Positions 43,579-52,421 of a DNA stretch of 64,000 nucleotides are shown piece by piece. The DNA lies in assembly GCA_902577425.1 (NCBI GenBank), contig CACGZD010000005.1, positions 1 to 64,000 on the forward strand. Reading direction: 5' to 3'. Each line of letters starts with the position of its first letter. Positions within the stretch are counted from its first letter, which is position 1. The notes under the pieces are model-generated. The model made no database searches and was not told the origin of the DNA. It saw nothing but the letters and a program-made list of their open reading frames with translations. The position numbers and the translations under genes were made by a program. Source of the DNA: an uncultured Alphaproteobacteria bacterium (GTDB taxonomy: Bacteria; Pseudomonadota; Alphaproteobacteria; HIMB59; GCA-002718135).

Positions 43579-45936
43579 TTATTCTCCATAAGGAATCCAA
43601 ATGTTTTTAATTTGAGTACTTTGATATAAAAATTCATTAAGAAATTGATCATTATTGGAAAACCAATCAATATTTTTTTCATCTGGACACCAAAATCTTT
43701 TAAGGTTTGAAATAGAATTCTTCTTAACAATACTTTTTTGTGATTGTTCGTGTCCAAAATACCAAATTCCATCAATATTTTCATGAAGCGAAAGAGTTGC
43801 GGTTAAGTCATTTTGTTTAGCTGTCAAAATATTAATATATCCACCAGGAATATCAGAAGTATCTAAAACTTGATAAAGCTCAGTTGCTATAAGCGATGTT
43901 TTCTCACCTGGTACAATAATATTTGTATTGCCAGTAGAAAATATAGAGCCTAATACAGTAATTAAATTTAATAAAGGCAAATCATCATTAAGTAACGAAG
44001 TTATAACTCCTAGAGGTTCTTTTACAGCTAAAGTTAATCCTCTCATTGGAGGGTTATGAATATTTCCTTCGAACTTATCTGCCATTGAAGCATAATAAAA
44101 TAACCTCTCACAAGAAGCGTCGAATTCTTTATTGGCATTTGATAAAGTAGAACCTGATAAAGCAACTATAAGTTCAATAAATGTATTTTTACGAATCTGT
44201 AAATTTTCTGCCAAATAAAATAAGAGTTGTGATCTATTAAAATTATTAAGCTGTTTTAAAAAAGTCTTAGCTGCTATTTCGACACAATCTCTTACATCTT
44301 TTCTATTAGATTGAGCTATATCACAAATAAAAGTACCATTGGTTGAATTTAATCCAAATGAATAACCTCCATCTGGTCTTTTTTGTTTTCCACCAATATA
44401 TAATTTTGGTGTACGATCAATTATCGGTAAATTATATTTTGTTTTTTTATTTACCTTATTATTAATTTTTTTCTCAGGAAGTTTGTTTTTAGTATAGGCT
44501 CTAATCCCTTCACTTCCTCCTTCTCTTCCAAAACCACTTTCTTTAAAACCACCAAAACCACATGAAGCATCAAATAAATTTGTTGAATTAATCCATATTA
44601 CTCCCGCTTTAATTTTAGGAGCAATATCTAAAGCTAAGTTAATATTTTCTGACCAAATACTTGCTGCTAATCCATATGGAGTATTATTTGCAATTGCAAC
44701 AGCCTCACTTGGTTTTCTGAAAGTTAAACTAGTAAGTACTGGACCAAAAATTTCTACTTGGGCTATAAATGATGCAGGTGTAACATTTGTAAATAATGAA
44801 GGGGGGTAAAATAAACCTTCTGTTGGACATGACCAAGAAGGTTGCCACAATTTAGCTCCATCTTTAATGCCTTTTTTAACAAGTGAATTTATTTTTTGTA
44901 ATTGCACAGGTGCAACTATAGCTCCTATATCTATTGATTTATCTAATGGATTGCCAATTCTTAATTTTTCCATTCTTTGTTTAAGTTTTTTAATAAATTT
45001 TTTTTCTATACTCTCTTGTATTAACAATCTTGATCCTGCACAGCAAACCTGTCCTTGATTAAACCATATTGCATCGACCACTCCTTCAACGGCGCTATCA
45101 AGATCAGCATCTTCAAAAACAATAAAAGGGGACTTTCCTCCTAATTCCATTGTTAATTTTTTGTTTGTAGTGGATGTTGATTGAACAATTTTTTTTCCAA
45201 TTTCAGTTGAGCCAGTAAATGCTATCTTTTGTATCTCTGGATGCGAAGTGATAAGTTCACCTGTAGATCCATCTCCTGTAATAATATTTATAACACCATT
45301 GGGTATATTTGCTTTAATACATAATTCTGCAAAATATAAAGCTGTAAGAGAAGTATATTCAGCTGGTTTTAAAACTACAGTATTTCCACAAGCAATTGCA
45401 GGTGCTATTTTCCAAGCAAGCATTAATAAAGGAAAATTCCAAGGTATAATTTGTCCTACAACACCAATTGGTTTCAAATTCTTATCTAATTTTTCTGCCC
45501 AACCTGCATGATAATAAAAATGCCTTGCTACTAAAGGAATATCAATGTCTCTAGTTTCTCTAATTGGTTTTCCGTTATCAATTGATTCTAATACAGCTAA
45601 GAAACGAGAATGCTTTTGTATTAATCTTGCAATAGCATATAAATATTTTGATCTTTGGAAAGAACTAATAGAAGACCATTTTTTTTGAGCCTTTCTTGCA
45701 GAATTAACAGCAAGATCAACATCTTTTTTTGTGCTTATTGTTAAATCAAATAATTTTTTATTAGTTGAAGGATTTATAACCTTAATCTTTTTTGATCCTT
45801 TAGAAGTATTCCATTTTCCATTAATATAATTTTTATTTGAAGAAGAAATTTTTTTAATCCAATTAATTACTTCAGTGTCATCCTCTGGCGCTGGACCATA
45901 TTTAATATTTTTAAAATTTTTAATTATTTTATTCAT
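43579..45936 (-). CDS. ALDH16-type tandem aldehyde dehydrogenase
   Basis: Protein of 785 residues: a complete ALDH (about 1-490) with TGSTEIGKKI, catalytic Glu in LELGGKSP and catalytic Cys in NQGQVCCAGS, joined to a second ALDH-like half that keeps the coenzyme-fold pattern (KEPLGVITSLL, VPGEKTS) but has no catalytic Cys or Glu and ends early. This is the ALDH16 layout, known structurally from the alphaproteobacterium Loktanella. Directly after deoC, it plausibly oxidises acetaldehyde released from deoxyribose 5-phosphate to acetate. Confidence 0.87.
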   Translation of the reverse strand: MNKIIKNFKNIKYGPAPEDDTEVINWIKKISSSNKNYINGKWNTSKGSKKIKVINPSTNKKLFDLTISTKKDVDLAVNSARKAQKKWSSISSFQRSKYLYAIARLIQKHSRFLAVLESIDNGKPIRETRDIDIPLVARHFYYHAGWAEKLDKNLKPIGVVGQIIPWNFPLLMLAWKIAPAIACGNTVVLKPAEYTSLTALYFAELCIKANIPNGVINIITGDGSTGELITSHPEIQKIAFTGSTEIGKKIVQSTSTTNKKLTMELGGKSPFIVFEDADLDSAVEGVVDAIWFNQGQVCCAGSRLLIQESIEKKFIKKLKQRMEKLRIGNPLDKSIDIGAIVAPVQLQKINSLVKKGIKDGAKLWQPSWSCPTEGLFYPPSLFTNVTPASFIAQVEIFGPVLTSLTFRKPSEAVAIANNTPYGLAASIWSENINLALDIAPKIKAGVIWINSTNLFDASCGFGGFKESGFGREGGSEGIRAYTKNKLPEKKINNKVNKKTKYNLPIIDRTPKLYIGGKQKRPDGGYSFGLNSTNGTFICDIAQSNRKDVRDCVEIAAKTFLKQLNNFNRSQLLFYLAENLQIRKNTFIELIVALSGSTLSNANKEFDASCERLFYYASMADKFEGNIHNPPMRGLTLAVKEPLGVITSLLNDDLPLLNLITVLGSIFSTGNTNIIVPGEKTSLIATELYQVLDTSDIPGGYINILTAKQNDLTATLSLHENIDGIWYFGHEQSQKSIVKKNSISNLKRFWCPDEKNIDWFSNNDQFLNEFLYQSTQIKNIWIPYGE

Positions 45937-46884
45937 TTATGCTATCGCCAATTTATCATGCGTTGCATATCTGCCAAAAGCATGATGATATAATTGTCTT
46001 TCTATATCGATTAATAAACTAGATGCACCAATTCGCAATAAATTTGGATTTAACCAATCTTCACCCAACTCCTCCATGACTAGGATTAAGAATTCTAAAA
46101 CAGATTTTGCGGTTGATATTCCTCCAGCTGGTTTAAAACCAATTTTTTTTCCTGAAAACTCATGAAATTCTCTAATCATTCTTAACATTACCAAACTATT
46201 ATTTAGATTAGCATTTATACTTTCTTTGCCTGTAGAGGTTTTAATAAAATCTGCTCCTGCCATCATACAAACTAATGAAGCTTTAGCAACATTACGCATT
46301 GTCTCTAAGTCTCCAACTCCTAAAATAGCTTTTATTTTGGTTTTATTTGCAGCCAATTTAAAACTTTTCACCTCTTCATAAAGTTTTTTCCAATTATTTT
46401 GAATTACAAAACCTCTATTAATAACTATGTCTATTTCGTTTGCGCCTGATTTTATTGAATCAACAACTTCTTTTTTTCTAGTTGAAAATGATGATAATCC
46501 TGCTGGAAAACCAGTTGATACAGCAGCTATAGGTAATTGACCATTTAATTGATTTTTAGCCTGACAAACTAAATGATGATAAACACATACTGCCCCTACT
46601 CTTACCTCATCTTCATTTATTTCTAGCTTACTTAAAATATTATTAGCTATAGGGCTTAATGCTTTTTTACAAAGACGATCAACTTTACCAAAAGTATCAT
46701 CACCACTAAGAGTGGTTAAATCTATTAACGTAATAGCTTTTAATAACCAAGAAGCTTGATATTCTTTTTTTACTGATCTTCTTTTAACTAATGTTGAAGT
46801 CCTTCTCTCTACAGCACTCAAATTAACATTAATATTATTGATCCAATTTAAATCTAAATCAAAAAAAATTCTATTAGATTTCAT
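45937..46884 (-). CDS. deoC: DeoC, deoxyribose-phosphate aldolase
   Basis: Class I aldolase splitting deoxyribose 5-phosphate into glyceraldehyde 3-phosphate and acetaldehyde, 315 residues, the longer human-like form. Lys in FIKTSTGK (about 218) and Lys in GFKPAGGI (about 248) are the Schiff-base pair. It abuts the ALDH16 start and overlaps gpsA by 11 bases. Confidence 0.94.
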   Translation of the reverse strand: MKSNRIFFDLDLNWINNINVNLSAVERRTSTLVKRRSVKKEYQASWLLKAITLIDLTTLSGDDTFGKVDRLCKKALSPIANNILSKLEINEDEVRVGAVCVYHHLVCQAKNQLNGQLPIAAVSTGFPAGLSSFSTRKKEVVDSIKSGANEIDIVINRGFVIQNNWKKLYEEVKSFKLAANKTKIKAILGVGDLETMRNVAKASLVCMMAGADFIKTSTGKESINANLNNSLVMLRMIREFHEFSGKKIGFKPAGGISTAKSVLEFLILVMEELGEDWLNPNLLRIGASSLLIDIERQLYHHAFGRYATHDKLAIA

Positions 46885-47851
46885 CTTTAATTGGTCTTTC
46901 TAATAAATTATTAATTACATCTTGAATACTGTATTGATTATATAAAATATTATAAATTGCCTCCATAATAGGCATTTCAATTTTTTTATCATCTGCAATT
47001 TTTTTTACAGCTTTTACAGTATAATAACCTTCGGTAATTTGCTGAGATTTTAATATGTCCTCTATATTAGGATTATTAGTACTTGAAATTAGTTGGCCAA
47101 ATTTTGTATTTCTAGATTTTAATGAACTACATGTTAATATTAAATCTCCTAAGCCAGATAAGCCAAAAATTGTCTCTTTTTTTGCTCCCATAGATTCACC
47201 AAATCTAGTAATTTCCACAAAAGATCTAGTTATCAATGCGCTTTTTGCATTTTCTCCTAAATTTAATCCTAGAGTTATACCAGCTGCAATAGCATAAATA
47301 TTTTTTAGCGCTCCCCCTATCTGGCATCCAATTAAATCATCTGAATAATAAATCCTAAAATTTTTATCATGAAATAAAACATTTATATTTTCAAAAGTTT
47401 TTTTATTGTTTGAAGCAAAGGTAACAGCTGTTGGTAAGTTCTGAGAAACTTCTTCTGAAAAACAAGGACCAGAAAGTATATTAATATTTTTATTTTTTAT
47501 AACTTCTTGAACTACATCACTTAAGAAAGAACATGATTCAATCTCTATTCCTTTTGAAGCTATAATTATTTCTTGATTTTTGTTTGATAGTTTGACTTTT
47601 GATAAAACATTTCTAATTTTCTGAGAAGGTAGTGTTAAAAATAAATAATCCATATCTTTAGCTTCATTTAAGTCAGCTGTGGCAGAAACATTTTCATTAA
47701 AAACAGCATATTTTAATCTTGGATTAAAACGATGTTCATTAATTGAAGTAGCTATTTTTGTATCTCTAGTGATAATACAGACTTTATTATTGCTAAGCAG
47801 TTTTGCTATTGCACTACCCCATACTCCACCACCGATTATTCCGATTTTCAT
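46874..47851 (-). CDS. gpsA: GpsA, glycerol-3-phosphate dehydrogenase [NAD(P)+]
   Basis: Reduces dihydroxyacetone phosphate to sn-glycerol 3-phosphate for phospholipids, 325 residues. IGIIGGGVWGSAIA is the Rossmann loop, SGPCFSEEV the active-site region, GALKNIYAIAAG contains the catalytic Lys, and GLSGLGDLILTCSS follows. It heads the deoC operon by an 11-base overlap; no strong Shine-Dalgarno or clear promoter is visible. Confidence 0.95.
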   Translation of the reverse strand: MKIGIIGGGVWGSAIAKLLSNNKVCIITRDTKIATSINEHRFNPRLKYAVFNENVSATADLNEAKDMDYLFLTLPSQKIRNVLSKVKLSNKNQEIIIASKGIEIESCSFLSDVVQEVIKNKNINILSGPCFSEEVSQNLPTAVTFASNNKKTFENINVLFHDKNFRIYYSDDLIGCQIGGALKNIYAIAAGITLGLNLGENAKSALITRSFVEITRFGESMGAKKETIFGLSGLGDLILTCSSLKSRNTKFGQLISSTNNPNIEDILKSQQITEGYYTVKAVKKIADDKKIEMPIMEAIYNILYNQYSIQDVINNLLERPIKDEI

Positions 47852-47987
47852 ATAAATACCAAGATTAGATGCATATTTAGCTAATTCTGACTAAAAATCA
47901 GCTTTTATTTGAAATTTTAAGCAAAATAATAAGAAAAACATAACAATTGACTACTGTACCTCGATTTTAAATTAGATTATAGGGAAG

Positions 47988-48003
47988 TTATATAATTATA
48001 TAA
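47988..48003. repeat. 16-base AT palindrome before the binding-protein gene
   Basis: TTATATAATTATATAA reads identically on both strands, 15 bases before the ATG at 48019 and just upstream of TTGGAGG. It could be an operator or an mRNA fold, but perfect AT palindromes arise readily in this composition. Confidence 0.3.
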
Positions 48004-48018
48004 TTTCTTGGAGGAAAT

Positions 48019-49200
48019 ATGAAAAAATTACTTCTTGCAGCTATAATTAGCTTGTCGACTATTTCGACTGCTGCTGTAGCTGAAATTAAAGTGGGAATTA
48101 TTCTTGGGTTCACAGGACCTATTGAATCTTTAACTCCTGCTATGAGAGATGGTGCAAGATTAGCGTTTCTTGAAGCATCTAACTCAGGAAATTTACTAGA
48201 TGGCGAAACATTCACTATTTTAGAAGGTGATTCAACATGTGTTGATTCTGCTGCTGCTACTGCTGCTGCAGAAGGTCTTGTTGCTGATGGTGTTGCTGCA
48301 ATTATGGGAGCTGATTGTTCTGGTGTTACTGGTGCAATCAATGCTAATGTTGCAGTACCTAATGGAGTACTAATGGTATCTCCTTCTGCAACTTCACCAG
48401 GTCTAAGCAAAATTGCTGATAGTGGAACTTTTTGGAGAACAGCTCCTTCAGATGCAATGGGTGGTAAAGTACTTGCTAACCTTGCACTTAGCAGAGGAGT
48501 TAATAGTATTGCTATAACTTATACAAACAATGACTATGGAAAAGGTCTTGCAGATGTTTTTGAAGCTGCATTTAAATCAGGTGGTGGAGAAGTAACCGCA
48601 GTTGCTTCACATGAAGATGGAAAAGCTGATTACTCTTCTGAAGTTGGTGTATTAGCATCAGCTGGTGGAGACGCTCTACTTGTTATTGGTTATTTAGACC
48701 AAGGTGGTAAAGGAATGATTGAAGCTTCTCTTGATTCTGGAGCATTTGATTTATTTGTTTTATCTGATGGAATGATTGGTCAATCTATTGTTGATGCTAT
48801 AGGTAGTGACTTAGAGGGATCTTTTGGTTCAATGCCAGGAGCAATTTCTAAAGGTTCAGCAAAATTTGGTGAACTAGCTGCTGCTAATGGTATGGACGGA
48901 AGTGCACCTTATGTTGGGGAGTCTTATGATGCTGCTGCAATTATTGCACTTGCAATTCAACGTGGTGGATCTGCTGATAGAAAATCAATCCTTTCAAACA
49001 TTTCCCAAGTTTCTAATGCGCCTGGAATTAAAATTCAACCAGGTCAATTATCATATGGGTTACAAATGTTAGCTGAAGGAAACGAAATTAATTATGAAGG
49101 TGCAACAGATGTAGAATTTAATGCATTTGGTGATGCTGCTGGTGCTTTTAAAGAACTAGAAGTAAGCGGTGGTACCTTTGTAACTGTTGGTCCTTTATAA
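48019..49200 (+). CDS. Branched-chain-type ABC transporter periplasmic binding protein
   Basis: Leu/Ile/Val-binding-like protein of 393 residues with a Sec signal (KKLLLAAIISLSTISTAAVA). IKVGIILGFTGPIESLTP opens the mature domain; GADCSGVTGA and FWRTAPSDAMGGKV line the cleft. A GGAGG sits four bases before ATG and codons are less AT-rich than average, both signs of high expression. The matching permease and ATPase genes lie about 8 kb away beyond the sulfur genes. Substrate may be amino acids, amides or urea. Confidence 0.9.
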   Translation: MKKLLLAAIISLSTISTAAVAEIKVGIILGFTGPIESLTPAMRDGARLAFLEASNSGNLLDGETFTILEGDSTCVDSAAATAAAEGLVADGVAAIMGADCSGVTGAINANVAVPNGVLMVSPSATSPGLSKIADSGTFWRTAPSDAMGGKVLANLALSRGVNSIAITYTNNDYGKGLADVFEAAFKSGGGEVTAVASHEDGKADYSSEVGVLASAGGDALLVIGYLDQGGKGMIEASLDSGAFDLFVLSDGMIGQSIVDAIGSDLEGSFGSMPGAISKGSAKFGELAAANGMDGSAPYVGESYDAAAIIALAIQRGGSADRKSILSNISQVSNAPGIKIQPGQLSYGLQMLAEGNEINYEGATDVEFNAFGDAAGAFKELEVSGGTFVTVGPL

Positions 49201-49225
49201 GACTAATAAGAATATATATTTTCTT

Positions 49226-49253
49226 AAAACCCCAGTTTATCTGGGGTTTTTTT
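49226..49253 (+). terminator. Rho-independent terminator after the binding-protein gene
   Basis: AAAACCCCAG pairs perfectly with CTGGGGTTTT across the loop TTTAT, followed by further Ts. This is a textbook intrinsic terminator, 26 bases after the stop, isolating the binding protein from the MATE gene. Confidence 0.93.
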
Positions 49254-49283
49254 ATTTTCAATTACTCTTCTTGTTACTGGTGT

Positions 49284-49289
49284 TAGAAT
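49284..49289 (+). promoter_or_regulatory. -10-like box (TAGAAT) near the MATE gene start
   Basis: TAGAAT ends nine bases before the ATG at 49298, directly after the preceding terminator. No Shine-Dalgarno is present and no good -35 is visible, so the mRNA would begin close to the start codon. Confidence 0.25.
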
Positions 49290-49297
49290 AATTTTAT

Positions 49298-50611
49298 ATG
49301 TCCTCTAAATCATCCATTAAAAATCTTTTATATTTATCGATACCAATTTTTTTTGCAAATCTTGCCTTACCTTTAGTTGCTATTGTTGACACAGGATTGA
49401 TGGGAAATCAAGATGATGCAAGCTATCTCACTGCAACAAGTATTGCTTCCAGTTTGTTTTCTATGATTTTCTTAAGTTTTGGATTTTTGCGAATGGGAAC
49501 AGTAGGAATGGTGGCTCAGGCCTATGGATCAAAACAATATAATGAAATAATAGATTTAGTTTTTAGAAATATTACTTTTATAATTGTTATATCATTACTT
49601 TTAGTTTGCTTTAAGCATTTCATTTTTAATTTGGGTTTACAAATCTTTGATTTGTCAAATAACACAGAAAAATATTTTGGTGATTATTTTTATATAAGAA
49701 TCTATTCATCTTTCGGTGAATTAACTATTTTTGTTATAACAGGATTATTTATTGGCCTGCAAAAAACAAAAACCTCAAGTTTAATGATTGGCTTCTTTTC
49801 TATTACAAATATAATTTTTAGTCTATTTTTTGTCTTATATTTAAAGTTGAATGTAACAGGTGTTGCCTTAGGTACATTAGTCTCTTCAACCCTAACTTCT
49901 TTTATATTTTTAATTTATACTTTCTTTGAATTAAAAAAATTAATAATTGTAAATTTTGATATCAAAAAAATTTTTAATATTAAAAAAATTCAAAATATAT
50001 TTAATATTAATTTCAATATTTTTATCAGATCAGTTCTTCTAACTTTCTCTTTCTTATTTTTTACCTATTTAGGAAATACAATTAGTGAAGATGTTGTTGC
50101 TGCTAATACTATTTTAATTAATCTTATTTTTTTATCTGCCTTTATTCTTGATGCTTATGCCTTTTCTACAGAAGGTATTGTTGGCTATTCAATTGGATCA
50201 AAAAATATTACATTACTAAGAAATGTTATTAAGAATTCTTTTATGTTAAGTGTTTTTACAAGTTTATTAATTTCCCTATTATATTTTTCTAGTAAGAACT
50301 ATTTTATTTCTTTGATGACTGATCTGCCTAATATTGAAATAATTAGTTTATCTTACTCCTATTGGGTTGTTATTATTCCTTTAATTTCTTCATTTTGTTA
50401 TCAATTTGATGGAATTTTTGTAGGTGCATCTCAAACAAAAGAATTAAGAAATGCCATGATTATTTCTGTATGTATCTATATTATGAGTGCCGTATATCTA
50501 ATCAGTAATTTTGGTAATTTAGGATTATGGATATCATTCAGTATCTTCTTTATCGCAAGAGCATTAACCCTATTTGCCTATGTTGGGAGAATTTACAAAA
50601 AAATAGAATAA
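49298..50611 (+). CDS. MATE-family efflux transporter
   Basis: Multidrug and toxin extrusion-type transporter of 437 residues with 12 predicted segments. The DinF/NorM signature P.F.A.L..PL..IVDTGLMG is at residues 18-36, and a second copy of the fold starts near 230. It exports cationic compounds or lipid-like solutes by Na+ or H+ exchange; the true substrate is unknown. It is alone between a terminator and the fccA promoter. Confidence 0.86.
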   Translation: MSSKSSIKNLLYLSIPIFFANLALPLVAIVDTGLMGNQDDASYLTATSIASSLFSMIFLSFGFLRMGTVGMVAQAYGSKQYNEIIDLVFRNITFIIVISLLLVCFKHFIFNLGLQIFDLSNNTEKYFGDYFYIRIYSSFGELTIFVITGLFIGLQKTKTSSLMIGFFSITNIIFSLFFVLYLKLNVTGVALGTLVSSTLTSFIFLIYTFFELKKLIIVNFDIKKIFNIKKIQNIFNINFNIFIRSVLLTFSFLFFTYLGNTISEDVVAANTILINLIFLSAFILDAYAFSTEGIVGYSIGSKNITLLRNVIKNSFMLSVFTSLLISLLYFSSKNYFISLMTDLPNIEIISLSYSYWVVIIPLISSFCYQFDGIFVGASQTKELRNAMIISVCIYIMSAVYLISNFGNLGLWISFSIFFIARALTLFAYVGRIYKKIE

Positions 50612-50658
50612 ATATTATGATTTTTAAGTCGCGCATTATTAATAAGTAAATTAACTCA

Positions 50659-50687
50659 TTGACAAATCAAATCTGAATTGTTTTAAA
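50659..50687 (+). promoter_or_regulatory. Sigma-70 promoter for fccAB
   Basis: TTGACA (50659-50664), a perfect -35, is followed after 17 bases by TTTAAA (50682-50687). The ATG of fccA is nine bases after the -10, so the transcript would have almost no leader, and no Shine-Dalgarno is present. Confidence 0.65.
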
Positions 50688-50695
50688 ACATAAAA

Positions 50696-51034
50696 ATGAA
50701 AATATTAGTATTTGTGATCTTTTTGCTGACATCTTTTTGCAAATTTGCATTTTCAGATGAGCATTCAGATGAACAACAAATTATTGAAATGGGCGATATA
50801 GAATATGGACAATATTTAGGCGCTGAATGTGCATCATGTCATCAACAGACAGGAGCAAGTGAAGGAATTCCTGCAATTAATGGTATGGATGCAGAGGTGT
50901 TCGTTGCTTTAATGCTTGCTTACCGATCAAAAGAGATGGAGAATCCAGTTATGCAAATGATCGCTGGGAGACTTGATGATGAACAAATTGGCTCATTAGC
51001 GCTATATTTTAGTCAATTAGAACCTCCAAAATGA
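50696..51034 (+). CDS. fccA: FccA-like monohaem cytochrome c of sulfide dehydrogenase
   Basis: Periplasmic class I cytochrome c of 112 residues. The signal ends near FAFS (residue 20), and the haem motif is CASCH (Cys45, Cys48, His49). The distal Met is likely in NPVMQMIAG. Next to the flavoprotein subunit FccB it forms flavocytochrome c, taking electrons from sulfide oxidation. It is monohaem, unlike dihaem SoxE. fccB follows after 68 bases. Confidence 0.82.
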   Translation: MKILVFVIFLLTSFCKFAFSDEHSDEQQIIEMGDIEYGQYLGAECASCHQQTGASEGIPAINGMDAEVFVALMLAYRSKEMENPVMQMIAGRLDDEQIGSLALYFSQLEPPK

Positions 51035-51102
51035 CCATATTTTCATTTACTTAAGGCTAAAAGCTGATAACATCTTCTCATTTTATTAATGGGGAGGACA
51101 AA

Positions 51103-52371
51103 ATGTCAAAAATTTCAAGACGTCTTTTTAATTCAGGTCTTGCCGCTGCCTCAGTTGGAACACTTGCATTTCCATCTATTTCGCTTGGTGCTGTACCAAG
51201 AGTTGTAGTTATTGGAGGTGGAGCAGGTGGTGCAACCGCTGCAAGATATATTGCTAAAGATTCTGGTGGAGCAGTTGATGTTACACTAGTTGAGGCATCA
51301 AAGCGATATTACACATGCTTTTTTTCTAATATTTATCTAGGTGGATTTCGAAATTATGGTTCAATAGGGCATAATTACTATGGTCTATCTGTAAACCAAG
51401 GTGTTAATGTTGTTCATGAGTGGGCCGTATCAGTTGATCCAGCTAATAGAATTGTCACGTTAGGTTCTGGAAATACACTTTATTATGATAAACTTGTAGT
51501 TTCACCAGGAATTGATCTTAAATATGATTCTATCAATGGATACTCTGCTGCAGTACAAGATAAAATGCCTCATGCATGGAAGTCTGGTACTCAGGTACAA
51601 TTATTGAGAAATCAGGTTATGAATATGAAAAAAGGTGGAACTTTTGTAATGGTTCCTCCACCTAATCCATATAGATGTCCTCCTGGACCATATGAAAGAG
51701 TGTCTATGATCGCTCATCAATTTAAACAATCTAATCCAACAGCAAAAATTGTTATTTTAGATCCTAAACCTAAATTTTCGAAACAAGGTTTATTTGAGGC
51801 AGGATGGCAAAAACATTATCCAGGAATGATTGAGTGGATTAGCTCAGAAGATCATGGTGGAATTAAAAATGTAAATGCTACTAAAATGGAGTTTGTAACA
51901 GATTTAGATACATTTAAAGCTGACGCTGCATGTGTTGTTCCAGCTCAAAAAGCTGGTGCTATTGCAATGGCAGCAGGTGTTAACGATGGTGACTGGTGTC
52001 CTATTCAACCTGCATCTATGCAATCTAAAGCAGATGAAAACATTTATGTTTTAGGTGATGCGTCTATGGCTAAATCAATGCCTAAGTCTGGTTTTTCAGC
52101 CAACAGCCAAGCTAAAGTAGCAGCTAATCATATCAGAGGTGCTTTGACAGGAAGTAAAGTATTTGATGCTCGTTATTCAAATACCTGCTGGTCACTAATT
52201 GCACCTGATGATGATGTTAAAGTTGGTGCTAGTTATGTTGCTGGCGCAGAACTTATTGATGTTGAAAGTAAATTTATTTCACAAGCTGATGACAGTAGTG
52301 AAACAAGAGCAGCGAATTATCAAGAATCTATAGATTGGTACAATGGTATAACTGCTGATATGTTTTCTTAA
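51103..52371 (+). CDS. fccB: FccB/SoxF flavoprotein of sulfide dehydrogenase
   Basis: Periplasmic FAD protein of 422 residues that oxidises sulfide to sulfur or polysulfide. The Tat signal has SRRLFNSG, the FAD-binding VVVIGGGAGGATAARYI follows, YYTCFFSNIYLGG carries one of the redox cysteines, and NPYRCPPGPYER and LGDASMAKSMPKSGF are family hallmarks. A strong GGGGAGG precedes the ATG. The C-terminal FCSD-type domain ends near 420. Confidence 0.93.
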   Translation: MSKISRRLFNSGLAAASVGTLAFPSISLGAVPRVVVIGGGAGGATAARYIAKDSGGAVDVTLVEASKRYYTCFFSNIYLGGFRNYGSIGHNYYGLSVNQGVNVVHEWAVSVDPANRIVTLGSGNTLYYDKLVVSPGIDLKYDSINGYSAAVQDKMPHAWKSGTQVQLLRNQVMNMKKGGTFVMVPPPNPYRCPPGPYERVSMIAHQFKQSNPTAKIVILDPKPKFSKQGLFEAGWQKHYPGMIEWISSEDHGGIKNVNATKMEFVTDLDTFKADAACVVPAQKAGAIAMAAGVNDGDWCPIQPASMQSKADENIYVLGDASMAKSMPKSGFSANSQAKVAANHIRGALTGSKVFDARYSNTCWSLIAPDDDVKVGASYVAGAELIDVESKFISQADDSSETRAANYQESIDWYNGITADMFS

Positions 52372-52397
52372 AACTACTTAATTAATAGAAACAAATT

Positions 52398-52421
52398 AAG
52401 GCGGCTTTTAGCCGCCTTTTT
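52398..52421. terminator. Shared bidirectional terminator of fccB and soxB
   Basis: AAGGCGGCT and AGCCGCCTT pair perfectly over the loop TTT; Ts follow on the plus strand and the A-rich left side gives Ts on the minus strand. It lies 26 bases past the fccB stop and overlaps the soxB stop region, stopping the two convergent operons. Confidence 0.88.

Noticed and set aside
47947..47952. TTGACT as a -35 box for the binding protein at 48019
   Set aside because: No -10 hexamer of quality lies 16 to 18 bases downstream; the best candidates have wrong spacing.
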